The notes under the pieces: generated by a model | The model's input: the letters and a program-made list of their open reading frames with translations, nothing else | The model's database searches: none | Told to the model about the DNA's origin: nothing | Origin: Streptomyces sp. FIT100 | GTDB lineage: Bacteria; Actinomycetota; Actinomycetes; Streptomycetales; Streptomycetaceae | Assembly (NCBI RefSeq): GCF_024584805.1 | Contig: NZ_CP075715.1 | Coordinates: forward strand, 1,600,001-1,664,000 | DNA length: 64,000 bases | Direction: 5' to 3' | Translations under genes and position numbers: made by a program | Part shown: positions 23,400 through 31,540 of the stretch, piece by piece | Layout of the letters: every line of letters begins with the position of its first letter | Numbering within the stretch: the first letter of the stretch is position 1

Positions 23400-24350
23400 G
23401 TGACCTCAGCCCCGCTCGCCGCCCGGCTCACCAGTGCCCCCGGGCCGCTGTTCTTCCCCGTGACCGCGTACGGGCCGGACGGCGCCCTCGACCTCGATGC
23501 CTTCCGCGCCCATGTGCGCTCCGGTGTCGAGGCGGGCGCCGGCGCCGTCTTCGCCTGCTGCGGCACCGGCGAGTTCCATGCGCTGACGCCCGAGGAGTTC
23601 CGTGACTGCGTGGCAGCCGCCGTCGAGGAGACCGCGGGCCGCGTCCCGGTCCTCGCCGGCGCCGGATACGGCACGGCCCTCGCCGTCCGGTACGCCCGGC
23701 TCGCCGAGGAGGCGGGCGCCGACGGCATCCTCGCCATGCCGCCGTACCTCGTCGTCGCCGACCAGGCGGGACTGCTGCGCCACTACACCGCCCTGGCCTC
23801 CGCCACCGCGCTCGACGTCATCGTCTACCAGCGCGACAACGCCGTCTTCACCCCGCAGACCGTCGTCGAACTCGCCGCGACCGACGGCATCATCGGCCTC
23901 AAGGACGGCTACGGCGACCTCGACCTGATGCAGCGCATCGTCAGCGCCGTCCGCACCGGCGCTCCCGGCCGGGACTTCCTCTACTTCAACGGGCTGCCCA
24001 CCGCCGAGCTCACCGGCCTCGCCTACCGCGGCATCGGCATCACCCTCTACTCGTCCGCCGTCTTCTGCTTCGCCCCCGAGATCGCCCTCGCCTTCCACCG
24101 TGCGCTGGCCGACGGCGACGACGCCACGGCCGAGCGCCTGCTGGACGGCTTCTACCGGCCGCTCGTCGAACTCCGCGCCAAGGGCCGCGGATACGCCGTC
24201 TCACTCGTCAAGGCGGCGGTACGGATGCGCGGACAGGACGTCGGCGAGGTACGGCCGCCGCTGAGCGAGCCGTCCGCGGCCCACGTCAAGGAGCTCGCCG
24301 ACATCGTCGCGCGCGGCTACGCCCTCCTCGGGGACGGAGCGGCCGCGTGA
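23400..24350 (+). CDS. kdgD: 5-dehydro-4-deoxyglucarate dehydratase
   Basis: Class I aldolase-fold enzyme of 316 residues in the DHDPS/NAL superfamily. It converts 5-keto-4-deoxyglucarate to 2,5-dioxovalerate with loss of water and CO2. Visible are GTGE (55-58), VYQRDN with Tyr143 and IGLKDGYGD with the Schiff-base lysine K168. The CCGTGEFHAL and YFNGLPTAE segments match this subfamily rather than DapA. The GTG at 23400 has AGGGAG 7 nt before it. The uronate dehydrogenase is divergent, and the next gene overlaps by 4 nt. Together with the aldehyde dehydrogenase at 13.3-14.8 kb this gives uronate to 2-oxoglutarate, apart from glucarate dehydratase. Confidence 0.9.
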   Translation: MTSAPLAARLTSAPGPLFFPVTAYGPDGALDLDAFRAHVRSGVEAGAGAVFACCGTGEFHALTPEEFRDCVAAAVEETAGRVPVLAGAGYGTALAVRYARLAEEAGADGILAMPPYLVVADQAGLLRHYTALASATALDVIVYQRDNAVFTPQTVVELAATDGIIGLKDGYGDLDLMQRIVSAVRTGAPGRDFLYFNGLPTAELTGLAYRGIGITLYSSAVFCFAPEIALAFHRALADGDDATAERLLDGFYRPLVELRAKGRGYAVSLVKAAVRMRGQDVGEVRPPLSEPSAAHVKELADIVARGYALLGDGAAA

Positions 24351-25510
24351 GGGCCGGCGCCTTCCTCTACCCCTGGGACGTCAACGGCGACCCGGACGCC
24401 GCCGGCCGCGTCGCCGCGCTCGGCGTCCGCCAGGTCACCCTCGCCGCCGCCTACCACTCCACCCGCGCCCTGACCCCGCGCCACCCCCGCCACCGCATCG
24501 TCACCGCCGAGCACGCGTCGGTGCTCTACCCGCCGGGCGCGCAGCAGTGGGAGGGATGCACCCTCAGGCCGTACCCGGCCGGGTCCTGGGCGCCCGGGGA
24601 CGCGTACGGACAGGCGGCCGAAGCCCTCGCCGACGCGGGGCTCCCCGTACACACCTGGGTCGTCCTCGCCCACAACTCCCGGCTCGGCGCCGAACACCCC
24701 GGCACCTCCGTGGTCAACGCCTTCGGCGACCGCTATCCCTGGGCGCCCTGCATCGCCCAGCCCGCCGTGCGCGCGTATCTGCAGGGCCTCGCGGTCGAGG
24801 CGGCGGTACGGCCGGGGGCGCGCGGCACCGAGCTGGAGTCCTGCGGCTGGTACGGGCTCGCGCATCTGCACGCCCATGACAAGATCGCGGGCGTCGCGCT
24901 CGGCGACGCCGCCCAGTACGCGATGTCGCTGTGCTTCTGCCCCGCGTGCCGCGACGGGTACGCGGCACTCGGCGTGGACCCCGGCGAGCTGGGCCCGGCC
25001 GTGCGCGCCGCGCTGGAGCCGGTGTGGCAGGGGAGCGTGCCCGCGGACACCCCCATCGAGAAGCTGCTCGGCGGCGAGCTGACCGCGCTCACGCTGGAGT
25101 TCCGTACGCGGACTGCACGGACCCTCCAGGAGGCCGTCGTCGCGGCCGTACGTGCGGCGGCGCCCGAGGGCTTCCAGGTGCTGCTGCACGCCGACCCGGT
25201 CGCGTACCGCTGCGGGGCGAACGCCGGGGTCGATCCGGCGCACATCCTGGGCGTCGCGGACGGGGTGGTCGTGCCGTGCACGGGCGGCGCGCAGTCGGTG
25301 CGGCCGTTCGCCCAGCACGCCTCGGCGGCCTCCGTCGTCGCCGCCAACCTCACGGTCGTCTCCGGCATGGGCGGCAGCCCGGGCACGCTCGCCACCGACG
25401 CGGCACGGGCCGCCTCGCTCGGGGCGACCGAACTGCGGCTGTACCACGCGGGCCTGGCCTCCGACGCCGATCTGGCGGCCGTCAGGGACGCACTGTCCCG
25501 GCTGGACTGA
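24347..25510 (+). CDS. Unknown protein translationally coupled to kdgD
   Basis: Function not known. 387 residues, soluble, no signal peptide. Its GTG start overlaps the kdgD stop as GTGA, so it must be translated in step with KdgD. The N-terminus GAFLYPWDVNGDP, repeated beta-alpha-like segments (VTLAAAYHSTRAL, VHTWVVLAHNSRLG, VLLHADPVAYRCG, LRLYHAGLASDADL) and aromatic/acidic clusters look like a TIM-barrel glycoside-hydrolase-type fold. Other points are LESCGWYGLAHLHAHDK (164-179) and CFCPACR (C196, C198, C201), which could bind a metal, and GGSPGTLATDA. Its position suggests a job in uronate or oligouronide use, for example a hydrolase, lactonase or mutarotase. That is inference from context only. 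Confidence 0.75.
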   Translation: MRAGAFLYPWDVNGDPDAAGRVAALGVRQVTLAAAYHSTRALTPRHPRHRIVTAEHASVLYPPGAQQWEGCTLRPYPAGSWAPGDAYGQAAEALADAGLPVHTWVVLAHNSRLGAEHPGTSVVNAFGDRYPWAPCIAQPAVRAYLQGLAVEAAVRPGARGTELESCGWYGLAHLHAHDKIAGVALGDAAQYAMSLCFCPACRDGYAALGVDPGELGPAVRAALEPVWQGSVPADTPIEKLLGGELTALTLEFRTRTARTLQEAVVAAVRAAAPEGFQVLLHADPVAYRCGANAGVDPAHILGVADGVVVPCTGGAQSVRPFAQHASAASVVAANLTVVSGMGGSPGTLATDAARAASLGATELRLYHAGLASDADLAAVRDALSRLD

Positions 25511-25580
25511 GGGCCGGCCGGTTCGGCAGGGCCATCGACGCCCCGCCGAACCGGACGGACAGCCCGTCGCGGCGAGCGGC

Positions 25581-25637
25581 GCGATCAACGGCGGTCGGTG
25601 CGATCAGCGGCGGCCGGTGCGATCAACGGCGGCCGGT
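25581..25637 (+). repeat. Three 19-bp tandem units
   Basis: GCGATCAACGGCGGTCGGT and two variants (25581-25599, 25600-25618, 25619-25637), two to three mismatches in all. They lie directly beside the broken end of the MFS pseudogene. Confidence 0.8.
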
Positions 25638-25679
25638 CGACCGCGCCCGCGAGCAGGGCCGTCTCCGCCGCGTCATGGA

Positions 25680-25990
25680 CCACACCCGGTCCGCCGAGTC
25701 GAGCAGCAGCAGTGTCGGCGGCAGCAACGCCATGGCGATGTCGACCGCGACGAGGAGCGGGCGTCCGCGGACCCGGTCGGCGACCGCCCCGTGCAGTGGT
25801 CGGCCGGCGTCGGCGCCCGCATCGCGAAGACCGTCAGCGCGGCCGGACTGTCCGAGCCGTCCGAGCCGGTGAGCGTCTTCACCCGGATGGCGGAGACCGG
25901 CCGCAACGCCGTCGTGCCGAAACCGGAGGCGACGATCCCGGTGAAATACAGCGCCGCGTTGCGGTTCCGGAGGACCATGACCTTGCTCAT
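25680..25990 (-). pseudogene. Remnant of an MFS transporter gene
   Basis: The first 100 or so residues of a major facilitator protein survive in two frames. From 25990, the sequence MSKVMVLRNRNAALYFTGIV, GFGTTALRPVSAI and KTLTGSDGSDSPAALTVFA reads as a first membrane pair. Near 25800 the frame shifts, and the next frame continues with GAVADRVRGRPLLVAVDIAMALLPPTLLLLDSADRVW, the loop 2-3 motif and third helix. After about 25680 the similarity ends without the remaining nine helices, next to 19-bp tandem repeats. So the gene has both a frameshift and a large 3' deletion. Call based on family pattern, not on a search. Confidence 0.7.
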
Positions 25991-26176
25991 CCGGGCATGG
26001 TGGCAGCGGGAGCGGCCTGGCCGGATGGGGAAGTCGCCCTGCTTTCCGGCGTACGGGCGTACGGGCGTACGGGCGCCTTGTTCCGGCGGCTGCCCGCCTG
26101 CCGGCGGCGCAGACCGTGCAGCACACGCAGAAGCACCCCCAGAAGACGCAGCACACGCAGAACACCGGGAGAGCCC
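25991..26176 (+). other. Leader of the NCS2 permease gene with short repeats
   Basis: No gene seen. Contains GTACGGGC three times in tandem (26051-26074) and the 15-mer GCAGCACACGCAGAA twice (26118-26132, 26148-26162) just before the permease ribosome binding site. No purine riboswitch was recognised. Confidence 0.6.
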
Positions 26177-27598
26177 ATGCCGCAACCGCGGGAACGGAAC
26201 GCCGTCGACCGCTACTTCAGGATCAGCGAACGCGGATCGACCTTCGCACGTGAGGTACGAGGCGGCTTCGCCACGTTCTTCACGATGGCCTACATCCTCG
26301 TGCTCAACCCGATCATCCTCGGCGGTGCCGAGGACAAGTTCGGCACGCAGCTCTCCGGACCGCAGCTCGTCACGGCCACCGCGCTCGTCGCCGCCGTGAT
26401 GACCGCGATCATGGGCCTCGGCGGCAACCTCCCGCTCGCGATCGCCGCCGGACTGGGCCTGAACGCCGTCGTCGCCTACCAGATCGCGCCGACGATGAGC
26501 TGGGCCGACGCCATGGGGCTCGTGGTCCTCGAAGGCATCGTCATCTGCGTGCTGGTCGTCACCGGGCTCCGCGAGGCCGTCATGCACGCCATCCCGCAGC
26601 AGCTCAAGCAGGCGATCAGCGTCGGCATCGGGCTCTTCATCGCGTTCATCGGCTTCGTCGACGCGGGCTTCGTGACCCGTATCCCCGGCGAGACCGGTTC
26701 CGTTCCGGTGCAGCTGGGCGCGAGCGGGCAGCTCTCCGGCTGGCCCGTGCTCGTCTTCTGCCTCGGCGTGCTGCTCACGATCTCCCTGATGGCCCGCAGG
26801 GTGCGCGGCGCGATCCTCATCTCCATCGTCACGACGACCGTCGTCGCGATCGTCGTGAACGAGCTCGCCACCATCGATCCGCTCGCCTGGGGCCTGACCG
26901 TGCCGTCCGTGCCCGCCGACGTCGTCGCCTGGCCCGACTTCGGGCTCTTCGGCTCCTTCAGCCTCTTCGGCTCCTTCGCCGAGGTCGGTGCCGTCACCGT
27001 CGTCCTGTTCGTCTTCACCCTCGTCCTGAGCGACTTCTTCGACACGATGGGCACGGTCGTCGGCGTCTCCAACGAGGCCGGACTGCTCGACGAGAAGGGC
27101 GATGTCCCGAACCTGGGCCGTGTCCTGCTCATCGACGGCGCCTCGGCGGTGGCGGGCGGTGTGGCCTCGTCCTCCTCCAACACCGCCTACATCGAGTCGG
27201 CGGCGGGAGTCGGCGAGGGCGCGCGCACCGGCTTCGCCTCGGTCGTCACGGGCGCGCTGTTCGGCCTCGCGCTCTTCCTGACGCCGCTGGCGACGGTGGT
27301 GCCGGCGCAGGCGGCGGCGCCGGCACTGATCGTGGTCGGCTTCCTGTTGATGACACAGGTGCGGCACATCGAGTGGGAGAAGTACGAGATCGGGATCCCG
27401 GCGTTCCTGACGGTCACGCTGATGCCGTTCACCTACTCGATCACGAACGGCATCGGGGCCGGGTTCATCGCGTACGTCGTCATCAAGACGGTGCTGGGGA
27501 AGGCCCGGGAGGTGCACTGGCTGCTGTGGACGACGGCGGCGCTGTTCGCGGTGTACTTCGCGATCGACCCGATCGAGCAGGTTCTGGGCGTGAAGTAG
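26177..27598 (+). CDS. NCS2 family purine permease
   Basis: Membrane transporter of 473 residues with about 12-14 helices. Family marks of the AzgA/GhxP-type guanine-hypoxanthine branch are FATFFTMAYILVLNPIIL, GLGLNAVVAYQ, LSDFFDTMGTVVGVSNEAGLLDE and GASAVAGGVASSSSNTAYIESAAGVGEGARTG. These contain the substrate-site aspartate/glutamate and serines. It is a proton symporter for purine bases in the known members. The ATG at 26177 follows GGGAG. Upstream frames belong to the repeat-rich leader and MFS remnant. It ends in front of a strong hairpin facing the convergent next gene. Confidence 0.88.
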   Translation: MPQPRERNAVDRYFRISERGSTFAREVRGGFATFFTMAYILVLNPIILGGAEDKFGTQLSGPQLVTATALVAAVMTAIMGLGGNLPLAIAAGLGLNAVVAYQIAPTMSWADAMGLVVLEGIVICVLVVTGLREAVMHAIPQQLKQAISVGIGLFIAFIGFVDAGFVTRIPGETGSVPVQLGASGQLSGWPVLVFCLGVLLTISLMARRVRGAILISIVTTTVVAIVVNELATIDPLAWGLTVPSVPADVVAWPDFGLFGSFSLFGSFAEVGAVTVVLFVFTLVLSDFFDTMGTVVGVSNEAGLLDEKGDVPNLGRVLLIDGASAVAGGVASSSSNTAYIESAAGVGEGARTGFASVVTGALFGLALFLTPLATVVPAQAAAPALIVVGFLLMTQVRHIEWEKYEIGIPAFLTVTLMPFTYSITNGIGAGFIAYVVIKTVLGKAREVHWLLWTTAALFAVYFAIDPIEQVLGVK

Positions 27599-27628
27599 CC
27601 CGCCGGGCGGCGGTCCCCGGGCCCCGCT

Positions 27629-27662
27629 CCCAAGCGCCGGAGGATGTCCGGCGGCGCTTGGG
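27629..27662. terminator. Bidirectional hairpin after the permease gene
   Basis: CCCAAGCGCCG (27629-27639) pairs with CGGCGCTTGGG (27652-27662), 12-nt loop. It lies between convergent genes. Confidence 0.75.
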
Positions 27663-27743
27663 GACGACACCCCGGATCGACGGGGCCCCGGGGCGACCGG
27701 GCCCCGGGTTCGGTCGTTGCGAAGCCACGGAGCCACGGGGCTG

Positions 27744-27784
27744 CGCGGCGCGGGCCTACGGAGTTACGCGGCGCGGACCTACGG
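27744..27784 (-). repeat. 23-bp-period duplication across a stop codon
   Basis: CGCGGCGCGG(G/A)CCTACGG at 27744-27761 and 27767-27784. The second copy contains the TAG stop of the minus-strand gene ending at 27779; the first carries a decoy CTA. Confidence 0.7.
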
Positions 27785-29311
27785 GCGGCGGGAGCGGGCT
27801 TTGAAGGCGGCCTTGCGGGCCTCCTTGGCCGTTCGCTTGTCGCCGTGGAGGCGCCCCATCTCCTCCAGCACATCCGCCGTCGCGGGGTGGTCGACCCGCC
27901 AGGCCGCGTCGAAGAAGCCGCTGTGCCGGCCGACGAGGCCCTCGACGAGGCCCTGGAGCTCTTCCAGATCGCCCTCGGCGTCGAGCTGGGCCGCGATCGT
28001 GTCGACGGCGAGCCAGAAGATCATGGGCTCCGGGGGCGGCGGCACGTCCGTCGCGCCCCGCTCGGCGAGCCACACCCGTGCGAGCCCGCCCAGTTCCCGG
28101 TCGTCGAGGACGTCGCGCACCGCGGGCTCCGCGTCCGCACCGACGAGGGCGAGGGCCTGCTGGCAGTGGAGGCGGCGCAGCGGCGCGCCGCGGTCCGTGC
28201 CGCGGGCGGCGTCGAGCAGGTCGCCGGCAGCCGCCGCCGGGGCGCGCAGGTCCAGCCACTGGAGGGTCTCGGCACGGGCCGACTCCTCCGGGTAGTAGGC
28301 CACGCCGTCCAGCAGCGCGTCCGCGCCCTTGTCCGCGAGGTCGCCCACCGCCGGGGCCACGACGCCCGCCTCCAGCAGACGGGCCCGGACGCCGTACAGC
28401 CCGAGGGGTGTGAGCTTCACCAGCCCGTAGCGGGAGACGTCCTCGTCGTCCGCCGCGGAAGAGGCGCCCTCGGGTCCCCGGGTCTCGGCGTCCTCCTCGG
28501 CCATCAGCGCCTCGTCGACGGGCTGGTACTCCACGAGACCGATCGGTTCCAGCAGCCGGAACTGGTCGTCCAGCCGCATCATCGCCTCGGACACCTGCTC
28601 CAGGACGTCGTCGGTGGGCTCGCTCATGTCGTCGGGCACGATCACCGACGCGGCGAGCGCGGGGAGCGGCACCGGGCCCTCGCCGGCGCCGCCCTCGGAG
28701 GCCGTGAGCAGGTAGAGGTTGCCGAGCACACCCTCGAGGAACTCGCTCTCCGCCTCGGGGTCCCAGTCGAGCGCGTCGAAGTCGATCTCGCCGTCGGGCC
28801 CGAGGACGTCGGACAGCTCGTCGAGCAGGGGGGCGATCGCGTCGGAGACGACGGTCTCCAGGGCGTCCTGCCAGAGTGCGAGGACGTCCTGGGGGCTGCC
28901 CCCGGTGATCAGCGGGAGGTTGCCGCCGGCGGTGACGGCACCGCCCTCCTCCCGGTCCTCGTCCCCGGCCTCGCCGGCCTCGCCGTCCTCGCCGGCCTCC
29001 CCGTCTTCGCTGTCCTCGCCGGCCTCCTCGATCTCGACCAGCCCCGTGTCGACGGCGATCCGCCACGCCTCGCTCGCGTCGGCCGCCCCGTCCTCGTCGT
29101 CCGGGAGGTCCAGCGCCCGGGCCGCCGCCGGAAGTTGCTCCTCCACGAGCTCCCCGCCCGCGCCGACCCTGGTGTCCGGACCGGCCCAGCGCGCCAGGCG
29201 CACGGCCCGTGACAGCAGCGGCGTGGCGAGCGCGTCCCGCGCCAGCTCCGCGTCCGAGTGCAGCCGTACCGGCGGCAGGGCGGGTCGTCCGGAGGGGCGG
29301 GCTCCTGGCAT
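27779..29311 (-). CDS. Acidic hypothetical protein
   Basis: Not recognised as a known family; large soluble proteins like this occur in many Streptomyces. 510 residues, mostly helical and very rich in Ala, Leu, Asp and Glu, with no signal or membrane segment. An acidic low-complexity run of E/D/G/A units lies near residues 100-130. The C-terminal half has helix-repeat character (RRLHCQQALALVGADAEPAVRDVLDDRELGGLARVWLAERGATDV), suggesting a HEAT-like scaffold. The last residues are basic (KEARKAAFKARSRR). The ATG at 29311 follows GAGGAGAA. It is divergent from a secreted nuclease gene, and a short duplication spans its stop codon. Confidence 0.72.
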   Translation of the reverse strand: MPGARPSGRPALPPVRLHSDAELARDALATPLLSRAVRLARWAGPDTRVGAGGELVEEQLPAAARALDLPDDEDGAADASEAWRIAVDTGLVEIEEAGEDSEDGEAGEDGEAGEAGDEDREEGGAVTAGGNLPLITGGSPQDVLALWQDALETVVSDAIAPLLDELSDVLGPDGEIDFDALDWDPEAESEFLEGVLGNLYLLTASEGGAGEGPVPLPALAASVIVPDDMSEPTDDVLEQVSEAMMRLDDQFRLLEPIGLVEYQPVDEALMAEEDAETRGPEGASSAADDEDVSRYGLVKLTPLGLYGVRARLLEAGVVAPAVGDLADKGADALLDGVAYYPEESARAETLQWLDLRAPAAAAGDLLDAARGTDRGAPLRRLHCQQALALVGADAEPAVRDVLDDRELGGLARVWLAERGATDVPPPPEPMIFWLAVDTIAAQLDAEGDLEELQGLVEGLVGRHSGFFDAAWRVDHPATADVLEEMGRLHGDKRTAKEARKAAFKARSRRP

Positions 29312-29387
29312 CTGGCGGTTCTCCTCGGGTGTGCGCGGACCTGATCGGACGGCCCCAGCGTAGACGTATTTCACCCGATGCCAGCCG

Positions 29388-29420
29388 GTTCATTCACTCG
29401 TCAACCTCCGTACATCCGGC
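29388..29420 (+). promoter_or_regulatory. Candidate PHO box with three 11-bp direct repeats
   Basis: GTTCATTCACT, CGTCAACCTCC and GTACATCCGGC follow each other without gaps (29388-29398, 29399-29409, 29410-29420). The first fits the Streptomyces PHO consensus, the third differs by about one base, the middle is weak. TTGACA (29426-29431) follows at once, with AGAGAT 17 bp later, so the box lies against the -35 of the nuclease promoter. Confidence 0.6.
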
Positions 29421-29537
29421 GGCTCTTGACAAGTGCAGTGCTCTACCAAGAGATTGACGCGCGTAGATCCACCGCAGAACGCTCCATCGTGCACAGCTCC
29501 ACCGACCACCCCTCAACCCTCACACCGGAGTTCTCCG

Positions 29538-31397
29538 ATGCCTTCGATACCGAGATCCGCCGCCGTCGCGACCGTCGTGGCCACCGCACTGGCCGCCGGT
29601 CTGCTCACCGGCTCCGCCTCGGCCGCCGCCGGCGCCGACACCGCGACGGGCGTCGCCACCGCGGCCGGCGTCCGCATCCACGACATCCAGGGCACCACCC
29701 GCACCTCGCCGCTGGTCGGGCAGCAGGTCACGGACGTCGAAGGCATCATCATCGGCGTCCGCACGTACGGCTCTTCGCGCGGCTTCTGGATCCAGGACCC
29801 GCAGACCGACGCGAACCCGGCCACCAGCGAGGGCCTCTTCGTCTTCACCAGCTCCACCCCGACCGTGGCCGTGGGCGACGCGGTCAAGGTCTCCGGCACC
29901 GTCGGCGAGTACGTCCCGGGCGGTCTGAGCTCGGGCAACCAGTCCCTCACGCAGATCTCCAGGCCGGCCGTCACCGTCGTCTCCTCCGGCAACGCACTTC
30001 CCGCGCCGGTGACCGTCTCCGCCTGGTCCGTCCCCTCCGCGTACGCGCCCGAGGGCGACCCGGCCGCCGCGAACAGCATCAACGCGCTGCCGCTGAAGCC
30101 CCGTTCGTACGCCCTCGACTACTACGAGTCGCTCGAAGGCAGCAACGTACGCGTCGGCACCTCGCGCGTCGTCGGCGCGACGGACCCGTACGCCGAGCTC
30201 TGGGTGACGGTCGAGCCGTGGGAGAACCCGACCTGGCGCGGCGGCACCCGCTACGGCTCCTACGACTCCCAGAACACCGGCCGGCTCCAGATCCAGTCGC
30301 TGGTCCCGCTCGCCCAGCAGCCGTTCCCCAAGGCGAACGTCGGCGCCGTGCTGTCCGGTTCGACCGAGGGCCCGCTGGACTTCAACCAGTTCGGCGGCTA
30401 CACGATCACCGCCCGCACCCTCGGCACGGTCACCGACCGGGAGCTGGAGCGCGAGTCGACGCGTCCGCAGCACCGCGGCGAGCTGGCGGTCGCCACGTAC
30501 AACGTGGAGAACCTGGACCCGTCCGACCCGCAGGAGAAGTTCGACGCGCTGGCGGAGGCCGTCGTCACCCACCTCGCCTCGCCCGACATCCTCGCCCTGG
30601 AGGAGATCCAGGACAACTCCGGCGCGAAGAACGACGGCGCGGTCGCCGCCGACCAGACGGTCAAGAAGTTCACGGACGCGATCGTGGCGGCCGGCGGCCC
30701 TGCGTACGAGTGGCGCTCGGTCGACCCGGAGAACCTCACGGACGGCGGCGAGCCCGGCGGCAACATCCGCCAGGTCTTCCTCTTCAACCCGCAGCGGGTC
30801 TCCTTCACCGACCGCGGCGCGGGCGACGCCACGACCGCCACCGGTGTCGTACGCGAGGGTGGCCGCGCCGCGCTCACCCACTCCCCCGGCCGGATCGACC
30901 CGGCGAACGCCGCCTGGACGGACAGCCGCAAGCCGCTCGCGGGCGAGTTCGTCTTCCGCGGCCGCACGGTCTTCGTGATCGCCAACCACTTCGGCTCGAG
31001 GGGGGGCGACGAGGGGCTGACCTCGCACCACCAGCCGCCGGTCCGCTCCTCCGAGGCCAAGCGTCTGGAGCAGGCGCAGTCCGTGAACACCTTCGTCAAG
31101 GACATCCTGAAGGCGCAGCGGAACGCCGACGTCCTGGTGCTGGGCGACATCAACGACTTCGAGTTCTCGGCGACGACGAAGGCGCTCACCGACGGCGGGG
31201 TGCTGTACCCGGCGATACAGTCGCTGCCGCGCGCCGAGCGCTACTCGTACGTCTACCAGGGCAACAGCCAGGTGCTCGACCAGATCCTGACCAGCCCGTC
31301 GGTCGGCGACTTCAGCTACGACAGCGTGCACATCAACGCGGAGTTCGCAGACCAGAACAGCGACCACGACCCGCAGGTGCTGCGCTTCCGGCCGTAA
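29538..31397 (+). CDS. Secreted endonuclease/exonuclease/phosphatase family nuclease
   Basis: 619 residues. An N-terminal Sec signal (basic start, hydrophobic run, SASAAAGA cleavage region) is followed by an OB-fold-like region of about 250 residues (VTDVEGIIIGVRTYGSSRGFWIQDP) and an EEP nuclease domain: VATYNVENL, ILALEEIQDN with the metal Glu, VFVIANHFGSRGG, VLVLGDINDFE and the closing NSDHDPQVL. This architecture is that of extracellular DNases (ExeM/YhcR-like). It would release phosphate from DNA outside the cell, which fits the PHO-like repeats upstream. The ATG at 29538 follows GGAG. The 3' end faces a convergent gene across 17-bp tandem repeats. Confidence 0.88.
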   Translation: MPSIPRSAAVATVVATALAAGLLTGSASAAAGADTATGVATAAGVRIHDIQGTTRTSPLVGQQVTDVEGIIIGVRTYGSSRGFWIQDPQTDANPATSEGLFVFTSSTPTVAVGDAVKVSGTVGEYVPGGLSSGNQSLTQISRPAVTVVSSGNALPAPVTVSAWSVPSAYAPEGDPAAANSINALPLKPRSYALDYYESLEGSNVRVGTSRVVGATDPYAELWVTVEPWENPTWRGGTRYGSYDSQNTGRLQIQSLVPLAQQPFPKANVGAVLSGSTEGPLDFNQFGGYTITARTLGTVTDRELERESTRPQHRGELAVATYNVENLDPSDPQEKFDALAEAVVTHLASPDILALEEIQDNSGAKNDGAVAADQTVKKFTDAIVAAGGPAYEWRSVDPENLTDGGEPGGNIRQVFLFNPQRVSFTDRGAGDATTATGVVREGGRAALTHSPGRIDPANAAWTDSRKPLAGEFVFRGRTVFVIANHFGSRGGDEGLTSHHQPPVRSSEAKRLEQAQSVNTFVKDILKAQRNADVLVLGDINDFEFSATTKALTDGGVLYPAIQSLPRAERYSYVYQGNSQVLDQILTSPSVGDFSYDSVHINAEFADQNSDHDPQVLRFRP

Positions 31398-31420
31398 GCG
31401 CGACGCGCCCGCCCTGCCTG

Positions 31421-31505
31421 CACGGCCGACCTGACTAGACCGCCGACCTGGCTACACGGCCGACCTGGCTACACGGCCGACCTGGCTACACGGCCGACCT
31501 GGCTA
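31421..31505. repeat. Five 17-bp tandem units
   Basis: Unit CACGGCCGACCTGGCTA, five copies from 31421 to 31505; the first two are degenerate, the last three exact. The fifth ends on the stop codon (CTA on this strand) of the minus-strand ABM gene. Confidence 0.92.
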
Positions 31506-31540
31506 CACGCCCGCGCTCATGCTGAGCGCGGGCGTGTAGC
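31502..31540 (-). terminator. 18-bp stem made of the last ABM codons
   Basis: Perfect arms 31502-31519 and 31523-31540 with a 3-nt loop TGC. The stem contains the stop codon and the preceding codons for YTPALSMSAGV, so the terminator is inside the coding sequence. Confidence 0.85.

Noticed and set aside
25623..26165. A 180-codon cysteine-rich reading frame
   Set aside because: Its Cys-rich start lies in repeat DNA; the later part is one frame of the broken MFS gene.
25991..26176. Purine riboswitch before the NCS2 permease gene
   Set aside because: No conserved junction sequences or P1/P2/P3 layout could be found; only short direct repeats.
31421..31505. CRISPR-like array of 17-bp repeats
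   Set aside because: The units are directly adjacent with no unique spacers, and no cas genes are present.
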